Shown: positions 45,456 through 54,111, counted from the stretch's first letter. The stretch: 64,000 nucleotides of DNA from Lutibacter sp. (GCF_013041805.1 NZ_JABDRI010000036.1:1-64000), one strand, 5' to 3'. Translations and numbers: made by a program. The notes: generated by a model from the letters alone, not told the origin.

Positions 45456-45463
45456 CAAAGATA
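45456..45463 (-). promoter_or_regulatory. -7 box TATCTTTG for glmM
   Basis: Minus-strand TATCTTTG (45463-45456), 17 bp before ATG 45438; TTCG 19 bp upstream is one mismatch from the -33 box. Confidence 0.6.
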
Positions 45464-45484
45464 AATTTAATTGAACTAATAACG

Positions 45485-45517
45485 AAAAAAAAAGCTGTAT
45501 CCTTTGATACAGCTTTT
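45485..45517 (-). terminator. terminator of rpsA
   Basis: Perfect 12-bp stem (45490-45501 with 45506-45517), loop of 4 bases and a run of nine T on the minus strand, 25 bp after the rpsA stop. Confidence 0.88.
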
Positions 45518-45541
45518 AATATTATAAAATATGAGAGAATC

Positions 45542-47536
45542 TTATTTCCCTTCCATTTTTTTCTTTAATGCAGCAAGATCTCCACCTAAATCTCCAAGAG
45601 TAGTTTTATCAGCAGATTCAGCTTTTTTCTGAGCTACTTTAATATTTTTCTCTTCTTGTGCTTTAAATATTGATGTATGAGAAGCTACAACACGTCTAAA
45701 TTCTTTATTGAATTCAATAACTTTAAACTTGTCTGTATCTCCTTTTGCTAATTTAGTACCATCTTCTTTAGTTGTAAAACGACTAGGAACAAATGCTTCA
45801 ACTCCATCTTCAAATGAAACGATTAATCCTTTATCACTTTTATCTTTAACAGTACCTTCATGAATAGAGTCTATAGCAAACTTCTCTTCATGTGCATCCC
45901 AAGGATTTTCAGTAGTTTGCTTATGACCTAAATTTAATTTACGTCCTTCAACATCTAACTCTAATACTTGAACTTCTAATTTATCACCTACAGTTGTAAA
46001 GTCTGATGGGTGCTTAATTTTCTTAGTCCAAGAAAGATCTGAAATATAAACTAATCCATCAATTCCTTCTTCTAATTCAACAAATACACCAAAGTTTGTA
46101 TAATTACGAACAGTACCTGTATGTTTAGAACCTACTGGATATTTTTCTGCAATCGCATTCCAAGGATCTGGATGAAGTTGCTTAATACCTAAAGACATTT
46201 TTCTGTCTTCTCTATCTAAAGTTAACACTTGCGCTTCAACTTCATCACCAACTTTTACAAAATCTTGAGCCGAACGTAAGTGCGTTGACCAAGACATTTC
46301 AGAAACGTGAATTAAACCTTCAACACCTTGTGCTACTTCAATAAATGCACCATAATCAGCAAGTACAACTACTTTACCTTTTACTGTATCACCTACTTTA
46401 ATAGTATCATCTAATGCTTCCCAAGGATGAGCATTTAATTGTTTTAATCCTAATTGAATTCTTGTTTTCTCATCATCAAAGTCAAGAATTACAACGTTTA
46501 ATGTTTGATCTAATTCAACCACTTCACTTGGATGATTAATTCTAGACCATGATAAATCTGTAATGTGAACTAAACCGTCAACACCGCCTAAATCAACAAA
46601 TACACCATAAGAAGTAATGTTTTTAACAACACCTTCTAATACTTGTCCTTTTTCTAATTTACCAATAATTTCTTTTTTCTGAATTTCAATATCAGCCTCG
46701 ATTAGGGCTTTGTGAGAAACAACAACGTTTTTGAATTCATGATTAATTTTAACCACTTTGAATTCCATTGTTTTTTCAACATATTGATCGTAATCTCTAA
46801 TTGGCTTCACATCAATTTGAGAACCTGGTAAGAATGCTTCAATTCCAAAAACATCAACAATCATACCTCCACGAGTTCTGCATTTAACAAAACCATTCAC
46901 AACTTCACCAGTTTCGTGTGCATTATTTACACGATCCCAAGCTTTTATTACTCTTGCTTTTTTGTGTGATAATACTAATTGACCTGTACTATCTTCTCTT
47001 TTATCAACTAAAACTTCAACAACATCACCAACAGCTAAGTTAGGGTTATAACGAAATTCATTTAAAGAAATAACACCTTCAGATTTTGAGTTGATATCAA
47101 TAATTGCTTCACGATCTGTTTTTCTAATTACAGTTCCTTCAATTACTTCTCTTTCATTCACTAAACCTAATGTTCCATCTAAAGCTGCCTCAAAAGCTTT
47201 TAAGTTTTCTTCGTCAACTGCTTCAATTCCTTCTTCGTACATGTGCCAATCAAAATTCTCTAGGAATTCTTCAGGGTTGACAACTTCAACTTTAGGAGCT
47301 TCAACAACTTCTTCTTTTACCGCTTCCTCAGTTTCTGTAGTAGCTTTTACTTCAGTTACTGCCTCTTCTTTTGCCGCTTCCACAGATTCAGTAGTAGTTT
47401 CTACTTCTTTTGCTGCTTCTTCTTTAATTTTTGCTGGTTTTTCAGCTTTAGCTTTTGTAGTTTTTGCTTTTGCTGTTGTTTTTTTTACTTCAGTAGCTTC
47501 TTTTTGCTCCTCAGTTTTTTTTGTTTCTTCAGACAT
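45542..47536 (-). CDS. rpsA: 30S ribosomal protein S1
   Basis: A 664-residue S1 with six S1 RNA-binding domains from about residue 120 to 640 (visible by repeated GxVxxxxxxGxFVxL..GxxGLxHxSxxSW patterns). It has an unusually long N-terminal extension of ~90 residues made of Lys, Glu, Ala, Thr and Val (for example AAKEEAVTEV and ETEEAVKEEVV). S1 bridges mRNA and the 30S subunit; in Bacteroidota, which rarely use Shine-Dalgarno pairing, it is likely important for initiation. A ~120-base leader separates its promoter from the ATG. Confidence 0.96.
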   Translation of the reverse strand: MSEETKKTEEQKEATEVKKTTAKAKTTKAKAEKPAKIKEEAAKEVETTTESVEAAKEEAVTEVKATTETEEAVKEEVVEAPKVEVVNPEEFLENFDWHMYEEGIEAVDEENLKAFEAALDGTLGLVNEREVIEGTVIRKTDREAIIDINSKSEGVISLNEFRYNPNLAVGDVVEVLVDKREDSTGQLVLSHKKARVIKAWDRVNNAHETGEVVNGFVKCRTRGGMIVDVFGIEAFLPGSQIDVKPIRDYDQYVEKTMEFKVVKINHEFKNVVVSHKALIEADIEIQKKEIIGKLEKGQVLEGVVKNITSYGVFVDLGGVDGLVHITDLSWSRINHPSEVVELDQTLNVVILDFDDEKTRIQLGLKQLNAHPWEALDDTIKVGDTVKGKVVVLADYGAFIEVAQGVEGLIHVSEMSWSTHLRSAQDFVKVGDEVEAQVLTLDREDRKMSLGIKQLHPDPWNAIAEKYPVGSKHTGTVRNYTNFGVFVELEEGIDGLVYISDLSWTKKIKHPSDFTTVGDKLEVQVLELDVEGRKLNLGHKQTTENPWDAHEEKFAIDSIHEGTVKDKSDKGLIVSFEDGVEAFVPSRFTTKEDGTKLAKGDTDKFKVIEFNKEFRRVVASHTSIFKAQEEKNIKVAQKKAESADKTTLGDLGGDLAALKKKMEGK

Positions 47537-47662
47537 ATTTGCTGATGATAATTATTTGTATCTTATTGTTATTCAGATTTTTAAACGATAATAACTCCAA
47601 GAGATTATTTATATATTTTTCTCTAAATCCCTTTTTTAAATCTGTTCTCGTAAAAAGGAGTG

Positions 47663-47694
47663 CAAATTTAGTAATTTTATTTTAGTATAACAAA
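47663..47694 (-). promoter_or_regulatory. promoter TTTG-N20-TAAATTTG for rpsA
   Basis: On the minus strand TTTG (47694-47691) and TAAATTTG (47670-47663) are both exact with a 20-bp spacer. The resulting leader of about 120 bases is long for this window and could hold an S1 autoregulatory site. Confidence 0.75.
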
Positions 47695-47722
47695 AAGAAA
47701 ATGAAGCTTTTATGCTAAATAA

Positions 47723-48475
47723 CTAACCTATCCAATTTTTAAAATCTTTTACACGCTCTCTACTTACAATTATTTCCGATTCGTTATAACTATTTAACAT
47801 AAGTTTCAAGCGACTATTTGAATAAGAGACTATATCTTTAATCGCATTTATGTTTACAATATATTTACGACTTACTCTATAAAAATACTCAGGCTCTAAA
47901 ACATCCTCTAATTGTTCCAACGTATCTTCAATTAAATAGTTTCTATCATTATTTGTATGAATGTTTGTTGCTTTATTTTCACTAAAGAAACATTCAATTG
48001 TATCAGTTGGAACCATTTTTAAATGTTGTCCAATTTTTACTGTAAATCGTTTTTTAAAATTCTTTTCTGTAGGAGCAATTAATTTTTTAATTTGTTCAAA
48101 ATCAAATCCAGGATTTAATGTTGCACTCTGTATTTTTTTATATTGATTCACAGCATTTTCTAGTTCGTCAGTATCAATAGGCTTTAGCAAATAATCTATA
48201 CTATTTAATTTAAACGCTTTTAATGCATACTCATCATAAGCTGTGGTAAAAATAATTGCACTTTTTATTTCTACTTCTTCAAAAATCTCAAAGGATAATC
48301 CATCCGAAAGCTGAATATCTAAAAATATTAAATCAGGATGTTGATTATTATAAAACCAATTAATAGATTCATTTACAGAATGTAACATTGCAATAGGTTC
48401 TATTCCTAAGTCATTAAGCATTCTACTTAATCGGCGAGCAGCAGGTTTTTCATCTTCTATAATTACAACTTTCAT
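47723..48475 (-). CDS. LytTR-family response regulator
   Basis: A 250-residue response regulator. The receiver domain (1-~120) has the acidic pair Glu7/Asp8, phosphoacceptor Asp53 in DLIFLDIQL, Thr in FTTAYDEYA and Lys in LLKPID. The C-terminal LytTR DNA-binding domain (~150-250) includes YFYRVSRKYIVNINAI and RERVKDFKNWIG. ATG 48475 (MKVVIIEDE) is the natural start; an ATG three codons upstream is possible. It closes an operon with a sensor kinase and 2TM proteins. A matching operator lies upstream of that operon. Confidence 0.93.
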   Translation of the reverse strand: MKVVIIEDEKPAARRLSRMLNDLGIEPIAMLHSVNESINWFYNNQHPDLIFLDIQLSDGLSFEIFEEVEIKSAIIFTTAYDEYALKAFKLNSIDYLLKPIDTDELENAVNQYKKIQSATLNPGFDFEQIKKLIAPTEKNFKKRFTVKIGQHLKMVPTDTIECFFSENKATNIHTNNDRNYLIEDTLEQLEDVLEPEYFYRVSRKYIVNINAIKDIVSYSNSRLKLMLNSYNESEIIVSRERVKDFKNWIG

Positions 48476-48503
48476 AGTGTACATATTTGCTTTTTAAAGA
48501 AAT

Positions 48504-48824
48504 CTACTCCCATTTATTAGTTCGATCTTTATCCATAAGTTGTTTTATTTTTCGATCTTCCCAGTCTTTGCCCAAAATAACATCTATTCCAAACACACTA
48601 AATGCATGAAACGCCAATCCTATTCCCCAAAATATTGCTGTACTATAAGATTGCCACTCCCAAAAGGCTTCCCAATCTCCAGTAGATATGAATCTAGACC
48701 CTAAAATAAAACCATTAACCACAAGGTAAACCAATAAATGTGAATAGAAACCTTTAATAGATTTTACCTTCTTTTTTGCTCTTACATATTGTTGTTCTTT
48801 TGTATAATTATTGTTTTCCATCAT
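48504..48824 (-). CDS. 2TM domain protein (2)
   Basis: A 106-residue protein consisting of one 2TM domain: a Lys-rich YVRAKKKVKSIKGFY helix, two membrane helices (~28-48 and 62-84) and the conserved tail GKDWEDRKIKQLMDKD. It is homologous to the upstream gene product and to the C-terminus of the kinase. The ATG at 48824 lies one base after the stop of the previous gene; an ATG at 48839 would overlap it. Function unknown; the context points to signalling with the LytTR system. Confidence 0.85.
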   Translation of the reverse strand: MMENNNYTKEQQYVRAKKKVKSIKGFYSHLLVYLVVNGFILGSRFISTGDWEAFWEWQSYSTAIFWGIGLAFHAFSVFGIDVILGKDWEDRKIKQLMDKDRTNKWE

Positions 48825-48825
48825 C

Positions 48826-49122
48826 TTAAAATTTAGCATTCTTATCTTTATCCATAATTTCTTTTATTTTACGTTCTTCCCAGTCTTTCCCAAAAAGTAG
48901 ATCATTACCAAAAACTCCAAATGCGTGAAAAATAATTCCAATACCCCAACCAAACATAGGCCACCAAAACCAATAATAACTTGGAGAAGTCATATAATTT
49001 ATAAAGAATAAAAAAGGTATTACTAAGCAATAGGCTAGTAAATTTGCATAAAATCCTTTAATGTTATCAACTCTTTTTTTTGCTCTAATATATTTGTCTT
49101 CTTCTGTATATTCTGTTCTCAT
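48826..49122 (-). CDS. 2TM domain protein (1)
   Basis: A 98-residue 2TM-domain protein: YIRAKKRVDNIKGFYANLLAY, two membrane helices, FGWGIGIIFHAFGVFG and GKDWEERKIKEIMDKD. It is closest to the C-terminal 2TM domain of the adjacent kinase. It is 30 bp after the kinase gene and one base before the next 2TM gene. A role as subunit or ligand of the kinase is an inference from shared domain and synteny. Confidence 0.85.
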   Translation of the reverse strand: MRTEYTEEDKYIRAKKRVDNIKGFYANLLAYCLVIPFLFFINYMTSPSYYWFWWPMFGWGIGIIFHAFGVFGNDLLFGKDWEERKIKEIMDKDKNAKF

Positions 49123-49152
49123 TGTTTATGTTTTTAAATTTATTTTTAACTA

Positions 49153-50496
49153 TTACTCCCAATATTGTTTTTTATCTTTATTCATAAACTCCTGTATTTT
49201 ACGCTCTTCCCAATCATTCCCAAGAAATGGATTATACGCGAACGCTTTAAATCCTTGAAAAATTAACCCTATTCCCCAGCCCATTGCAGGAAACCAAAAC
49301 CAATGAAATTGAGGTACATATTTTAAGTTTATAAATATTAAAAATGGAATTACTAAGCAATATGCTATTAAGCTTCCATAAAATCCTTTTATCTCTTCAA
49401 CGCGCTCTACCGCTTTACTATATCTGTTATATTGTTGTGTGTTTGATGTCTTCATAAGTGTTGTTTTTTGAGTTAATAGCGGTAATTTTACGGTGAAATC
49501 TTCCAATGTTTTTTCTACCACTACTTTTTTTAATGTTATTAAATTATAGCGTTCAATTATATTTTTTAATCCAACTTTTGTTCCTTGTTCTAAAATTTTT
49601 TTGGGCTTAAAGTTGTTATTTACTATTAAAAAACCATCTTCTTCATGAATAACCACTTTTAATGGATTTTCTTCAGAAACTACATTGTGCTTGATACTGT
49701 TTTCTAAAAGTAATTGCAATGACAAGGGAATAATTTTAAGTTCTGAATTTGAAGCTGCCTCTGGTATTTCAAAAGTTACTGCATTTTCAAAGCGCATTTT
49801 TAATAATTCCATATACGTTTTAGCAAAATGTAATTCTTCGTCTAAACTTACTAAATCTTTACTTTTTTGTTCCAAAACATACCTATAAACTTTTGAAAGT
49901 TTAGTAGTAAATTTCTCCGCTTGAATAGGGTTTTCACCTATTAATGATGTTAATACATTCAAACTATTAAATAAAAAATGTGGGTCAATTTGACTCTTTA
50001 GCGATTCATATTTCGCAGTTTCTGTTTTAGCAACTATCTGTTGTTCTTTTACTTTGTCTTCAGTAAGTGCTTTGTAAAAATAAATTGAATGAAATACTAA
50101 ACTTATTATTAAGGTTATAACTAAACCGAATGTATAATAGCCAAAAGCATATTTATCATTTAAAAAATTATCTACTGGCTTTCCATTAATAAGTACTATT
50201 GAAATAAAACGTAAAAGCACTAATCCTATCATTGTAAGGGCAATAGATCCAGCAGCTCCAATTATTAATCTTTTCTTTGAATGCTTTTTCCAAGAAAATT
50301 TTGAATTTAAAAAATCATAAAAATGAGCGTTTATTAAAGTCAGAACGAAAGCATACATAAAATGAATACTAAAAACTTTAAACAACTCGTTTGCATTTAA
50401 ATTAAATCCGTTATTTGTTAAAGCGCGCTCAATAATAAAAACTATAAGTGCTATAAGTATAGAAATTTTAAATATATATTTGATATGCGACTTCAT
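49153..50496 (-). CDS. LytS-type histidine kinase fused to a C-terminal 2TM domain
   Basis: A 447-residue protein. Four N-terminal membrane helices (~8-140) are followed by a coiled linker and a His_kinase domain with phosphoacceptor His173 in SQIDPHFLFNSLNVL, the N-box at QLLLENSIKHN (Asn266) and a G-box at VGLKNIIERY. From ~357 a complete 2TM domain is added (NRYSKAVERVEEIKGFYGSL, two helices, GNDWEERKIQEFMNKD). The ATPase domain is short, as in LytS/AlgZ types. The partner regulator is the LytTR protein at the end of the operon. Confidence 0.9.
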   Translation of the reverse strand: MKSHIKYIFKISILIALIVFIIERALTNNGFNLNANELFKVFSIHFMYAFVLTLINAHFYDFLNSKFSWKKHSKKRLIIGAAGSIALTMIGLVLLRFISIVLINGKPVDNFLNDKYAFGYYTFGLVITLIISLVFHSIYFYKALTEDKVKEQQIVAKTETAKYESLKSQIDPHFLFNSLNVLTSLIGENPIQAEKFTTKLSKVYRYVLEQKSKDLVSLDEELHFAKTYMELLKMRFENAVTFEIPEAASNSELKIIPLSLQLLLENSIKHNVVSEENPLKVVIHEEDGFLIVNNNFKPKKILEQGTKVGLKNIIERYNLITLKKVVVEKTLEDFTVKLPLLTQKTTLMKTSNTQQYNRYSKAVERVEEIKGFYGSLIAYCLVIPFLIFINLKYVPQFHWFWFPAMGWGIGLIFQGFKAFAYNPFLGNDWEERKIQEFMNKDKKQYWE

Positions 50497-50524
50497 TGAA
50501 ATTTATTTTTTTAGTAGCTGCAAT

Positions 50525-50956
50525 TTAAAACTTAATTTCTAAAGATATATCTTTATCTGCAACCTGAAACTTTGAACTATCGAATTGTGGAGGACCAAAA
50601 TTCATCGGGTTATTTGAAGTACCATAACTTTCTTTTGGCATTCCATTTTCTTGAAAATCCATTTGATCATTATTATTTTCATCATGAAAACAAATAATAG
50701 CATAAGTTCCTGTTGGTACTTTTTCAAAAGTGACTATACTTTTCCCATTTTCAATAGAAGAGGATTTGGCAAATAAAGGTTGCTTTCTAAAATTTTCTTG
50801 AGTAAAAAGCGCAAAGTTAATTTTTCCATTATTATTTAAAACATTAGGAACAGTTACCGTAATAGTGTTTTCTGAATTATTTTCAGTTACTTCTTGTGCA
50901 TTTGACATAAAAATTACTGAAAAAACTAAGACAATTGTTAAAATTAAATGTTGCAT
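50525..50956 (-). CDS. DUF2141 secreted protein
   Basis: A 143-residue exported protein (signal peptide 1-20, SNAQ) with a DUF2141 domain: INFALFTQENF, GTYAIICFHDENNNDQMDFQENGMPKESYGTSNN and a final beta strand. The acidic DENNNDQMDF stretch is typical of the family. Function unknown. It leads the operon with the 2TM kinase, 28 bp upstream of it, and lies downstream of a LytTR operator, so it may be both sensor accessory and target. Confidence 0.85.
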   Translation of the reverse strand: MQHLILTIVLVFSVIFMSNAQEVTENNSENTITVTVPNVLNNNGKINFALFTQENFRKQPLFAKSSSIENGKSIVTFEKVPTGTYAIICFHDENNNDQMDFQENGMPKESYGTSNNPMNFGPPQFDSSKFQVADKDISLEIKF

Positions 50957-51037
50957 TGTTGTTGATTTAAATTAATATTATTTTTTGTTTACTCAACAAA
51001 TATCTATGAAACTTGGCTTGAAAAAAATTTAAATAAC

Positions 51038-51067
51038 CTGAACTGTAATTTTAATAGGATGAACTGT
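51038..51067 (-). promoter_or_regulatory. LytTR operator: two 9-bp direct repeats, 12-bp spacer
   Basis: On the minus strand ACAGTTCAT (51067-51059) and ACAGTTCAG (51046-51038), separated by 12 bp. Both fully match the LytTR consensus [TA][AC][CA]GTTN[AG][TG] with the required 12-13 bp spacer. They lie 82 bp upstream of the DUF2141 start, in the gap divergent from the EF-G2 gene. Confidence 0.72.
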
Positions 51068-51202
51068 AAATAAACAATTAAATTCTACTTTTAATTTAAA
51101 AATTGAATACTAAAACAGTTTAACATAAATACTAACATTCGTCATATTTTTAAATAAAAAAGTTTGTAACTTTATACAACTTTTCACAAAAACAATTAAA
51201 TT

Positions 51203-53311
51203 ATGAAAATATACGATGATAAACACATTAAAAATGTTGCCTTTGTAGGAGCTCATAAAAGCGGAAAAACCACATTGGCTGAAACAATGCTCTTCGAAGC
51301 TGGATTAGTCAAACGCCGTGGTAGCGTAGAAAACAAAAATACTGTTTCCGACTATCACGAAATTGAGCAAGAAAGAGAAACTACCATTTTTGCCACTCCC
51401 CTTCACACTGAATGGCGCAATTACAAAATAAACATTATTGACACTCCTGGCTTAGACGATTTTATAGGCGAAATCGCCTCAACTATGCGTGTAGCAGATT
51501 CAGTTGTTACGTTAGTAAACGCGCAACATGGAGTTGAAGTTGGTACTGAAATTATTTGGAATTATGTAGATCGTTTTTCTCGTCCAACACTTTTTGTTAT
51601 CAATCAAATCGACAGTCCAAATGCTGATTTTGATGAAAGTTTTAAAAGCATCGTAGATTTGGTTGGAAACAACGCTATTAAAATACAGTTTCCATTAGTA
51701 ATTGATGGTGCACAATGTATAATTGATGTACTCAAAATGAAGATGTACAAATTTGGACCTGAAGGTGGGAAACCTGAAAAGTTAGAAATTCCTGCTGACC
51801 AAATAGATCTTGCTAATGAACTACATAATGAATTAGTAGAAAAAGCTGCTGAAAATGATGAAGAGTTAATGGAACTTTATTTTGATAAAGGTACTCTTAA
51901 TGAAGATGAAATGCGAGAGGGAATTAAAAAAGGAATGTTAAATCATGAATTATTTCCAGTTTTTTGTATTTCTGCATTAAACGATATGGGTAGTGGAAGG
52001 TTAATGGGATTCATAGATAATGTAGCTCCTTCTGCAGCTGATTTAAAGGCTGAACAAAGTGTTGAAAATGAAACTATTGAATGCAAAGTAGACGGACCAA
52101 CATCCTTATTTATTTTCAAAACATTATATGAACCAAACTTGGGTCAAATAAGTTTCTTTAAAGTAAAATCAGGAGAAATTAAACAAAATGATAAGCTTGA
52201 AAATTCGAGAAATGACGAAACTGAGATTTTAAATCAGCTTTATATTATAAATGGTAAAAATCGTGAACCTGTAGAAAAATTAAGCGCAGGTGATATAGGA
52301 GCAACATTGAAATTAAAGTATACTGAAACCAATGACACTTTAAGAACTAAAGGTTCTAATATAACTATTAAACCAATTAATTATCCTTCTTCAAGAATTA
52401 GTAAATCAGTAAATGCTGTTGATAAAAACGATGAAGAAAAACTGAATGAAGCTCTGAAAAAAATTCATAGTCAAGATCCAACTGTAATTATCAAATATTC
52501 GAAAGAATTGAAACAGCAAATTTTATCTTGCCAAGGAGAATTACATTTAGCAACAATAGATTGGACATTGAAAAAGTTATACGGTATTGAAGCTAGTTTT
52601 GAACAACCAAAAATTACATATAGAGAAACTATTCAAAGATCTGCAACAACCAGTTACAAACATAAAAAACAATCGGGTGGATCTGGTCAATTTGGTGAAG
52701 TTCACATAAAAATTGAACCTTATTTTGAAGGTATGCCGGAGCCAGAAGGTTTTAATATTAGAGGTAAAGAAGAAGTAGAATTAGATTGGGGTGGAAAATT
52801 AGTATTCTACAACTGTATAGTTGGTGGAGTTATTGATACGCGCTATTTACCTGCTGTTCTAAAAGGAATTTTAGAGGTCATGGAAGAGGGGCCTTTAACA
52901 AAATCATATGCAAGAGATATTAGAGTTATGCTATTTGATGGTAAAATGCACGCTGTAGATTCTAATGATATTTCATTCAAAATTGCGGCGGCTCACGCAT
53001 TTAAAGATGCTTTCTTAAATGCAAAACCTAAGTTACTTGAGCCAATTCATGAGCTTACTGTTAAAGTGCCTGAAGAGTTAATGGGTAATGTGATGACCGA
53101 TTTACAATCACGTAGATCTATTATTTTAGGTATGGACAGCGATGGAAAATACCAAACTATAAAAGCTAAAACACCATTAGCTGAAATGTATAAGTATTCA
53201 ACTACGTTACGTTCAATAACTCAAGGAAGAGCAAGTTTTAGTACTAAATTCTCAAGTTTTGAATTAGTACCTAATAATGTTCAAGAGGAACTGATTAAAA
53301 AAGAGGCTTAG
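51203..53311 (+). CDS. EF-G2-type elongation factor G paralogue
   Basis: A 702-residue translation GTPase with all EF-G domains. The N-terminus (IKNVAFVGAHKSGKTTLAETMLFEAG; G1 at 16-24) and KRRGSVENKNTVSDY resemble the Bacteroides EF-G2 group rather than canonical FusA. In switch II, canonical DTPGHVDF is DTPGLDDF (80-87), so the catalytic His is Leu84. Switch I has ERETTI in place of ERGITI, and G4 is NQID. Bacteroides EF-G2 lacks GTPase activity and supports translation in starvation. A housekeeping fusA should lie elsewhere in the genome. Confidence 0.88.
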   Translation: MKIYDDKHIKNVAFVGAHKSGKTTLAETMLFEAGLVKRRGSVENKNTVSDYHEIEQERETTIFATPLHTEWRNYKINIIDTPGLDDFIGEIASTMRVADSVVTLVNAQHGVEVGTEIIWNYVDRFSRPTLFVINQIDSPNADFDESFKSIVDLVGNNAIKIQFPLVIDGAQCIIDVLKMKMYKFGPEGGKPEKLEIPADQIDLANELHNELVEKAAENDEELMELYFDKGTLNEDEMREGIKKGMLNHELFPVFCISALNDMGSGRLMGFIDNVAPSAADLKAEQSVENETIECKVDGPTSLFIFKTLYEPNLGQISFFKVKSGEIKQNDKLENSRNDETEILNQLYIINGKNREPVEKLSAGDIGATLKLKYTETNDTLRTKGSNITIKPINYPSSRISKSVNAVDKNDEEKLNEALKKIHSQDPTVIIKYSKELKQQILSCQGELHLATIDWTLKKLYGIEASFEQPKITYRETIQRSATTSYKHKKQSGGSGQFGEVHIKIEPYFEGMPEPEGFNIRGKEEVELDWGGKLVFYNCIVGGVIDTRYLPAVLKGILEVMEEGPLTKSYARDIRVMLFDGKMHAVDSNDISFKIAAAHAFKDAFLNAKPKLLEPIHELTVKVPEELMGNVMTDLQSRRSIILGMDSDGKYQTIKAKTPLAEMYKYSTTLRSITQGRASFSTKFSSFELVPNNVQEELIKKEA

Positions 53312-53328
53312 ATTTAATTTTGTTCAAT

Positions 53329-53358
53329 AAAAAAAGCACCTGAAAAGGTGCTTTTTTT
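53329..53358. terminator. bidirectional terminator between EF-G2 gene and folE
   Basis: Stem aaaaagcacct/aggtgcttttt (53331-53341 with 53346-53356) with loop gaaa and flanking A and T tracts, between convergent genes. Confidence 0.88.
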
Positions 53359-53378
53359 ATTATGTTTTTTTGTTAGAA

Positions 53379-54074
53379 TTAAGTAATTTCATTAAAATTA
53401 GTATCCATTTTAATATAATCTAAAAATTCACTTTTAGTCTCTTTGTTTTTAAACACTCCACCAAATTCAGACGTAACTGTACTACTTACAATATCACGAA
53501 CTCCTCTAGAGTTTACACATAAATGCTTTGCATCAATTACGCAAGCAACATCTTTTGTCCCAAGAGCTTCTTGTAGAGCCTGAACAACTTGCATTGTTAG
53601 ACGCTCTTGAACTTGAGGTCTTTTTGCAAAATAATCAACAATACGATTCATTTTTGATAAACCTATTACATTACCATTAGAAATATAAGCTACATGAGCT
53701 CTTCCAACTATAGGTAACAAATGGTGTTCACAAGTAGAATAAACAGTAATGTTTTTTTCAACCAGCATTTCACCATATTTATAATTGTTATCGAACGTAG
53801 ATAATTTTGGCTTATTTTTAGGGTTTAAACCACTAAAAATTTCATTTACATAGGCTTTAGCTACTCTTCTTGGTGTTCCTTTTAAACTATCATCTTCTAA
53901 ATCCATGCCTAATGTATCTAGAATATCTCTAACACTTTGTTCTATTCTAACCAATTTTTCCTGATCTGAAATCTCAAAAGCATCCGCTCTTAAGGGTGTT
54001 TTAGCAGAAGAGGCAACGTGGTCATCTCCTATTTCATCTGTATTGTTTACCATTCCTTTTTTACCTTCAAACAT
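53379..54074 (-). CDS. folE: GTP cyclohydrolase I
   Basis: A 231-residue enzyme that converts GTP to dihydroneopterin triphosphate for folate biosynthesis. Seen: the zinc/active-site CEHHLLPIVGRAHVAYI, GLSKMNRIVDYFAKRPQVQERLT and the ending DIKHLCVNSRGV-type segment with its conserved Cys. ATG 54074 is used: an in-frame ATG at 54095 lies inside the -7 box TAAATTTG. A ~40-residue variable N-terminus precedes the core. Confidence 0.95.
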   Translation of the reverse strand: MFEGKKGMVNNTDEIGDDHVASSAKTPLRADAFEISDQEKLVRIEQSVRDILDTLGMDLEDDSLKGTPRRVAKAYVNEIFSGLNPKNKPKLSTFDNNYKYGEMLVEKNITVYSTCEHHLLPIVGRAHVAYISNGNVIGLSKMNRIVDYFAKRPQVQERLTMQVVQALQEALGTKDVACVIDAKHLCVNSRGVRDIVSSTVTSEFGGVFKNKETKSEFLDYIKMDTNFNEIT

Positions 54075-54092
54075 TTTTTTCTGTTTAGTGTG

Positions 54093-54100
54093 CAAATTTA
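54093..54100 (-). promoter_or_regulatory. -7 box TAAATTTG for folE
   Basis: Minus-strand TAAATTTG from 54100 to 54093, 19 bp before ATG 54074 and just after the hisS stop (54112), giving folE its own promoter. Confidence 0.6.
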
Positions 54101-54111
54101 CGACTTAGTTT

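Noticed and set aside
47091-47591. 166-residue plus-strand ORF opposite the start of rpsA, rich in Ser/Ala/Val/Phe
   Set aside because: It is the mirror of the repetitive Lys/Glu/Ala extension of S1; its composition follows from antisense reading and it has no motif or promoter.
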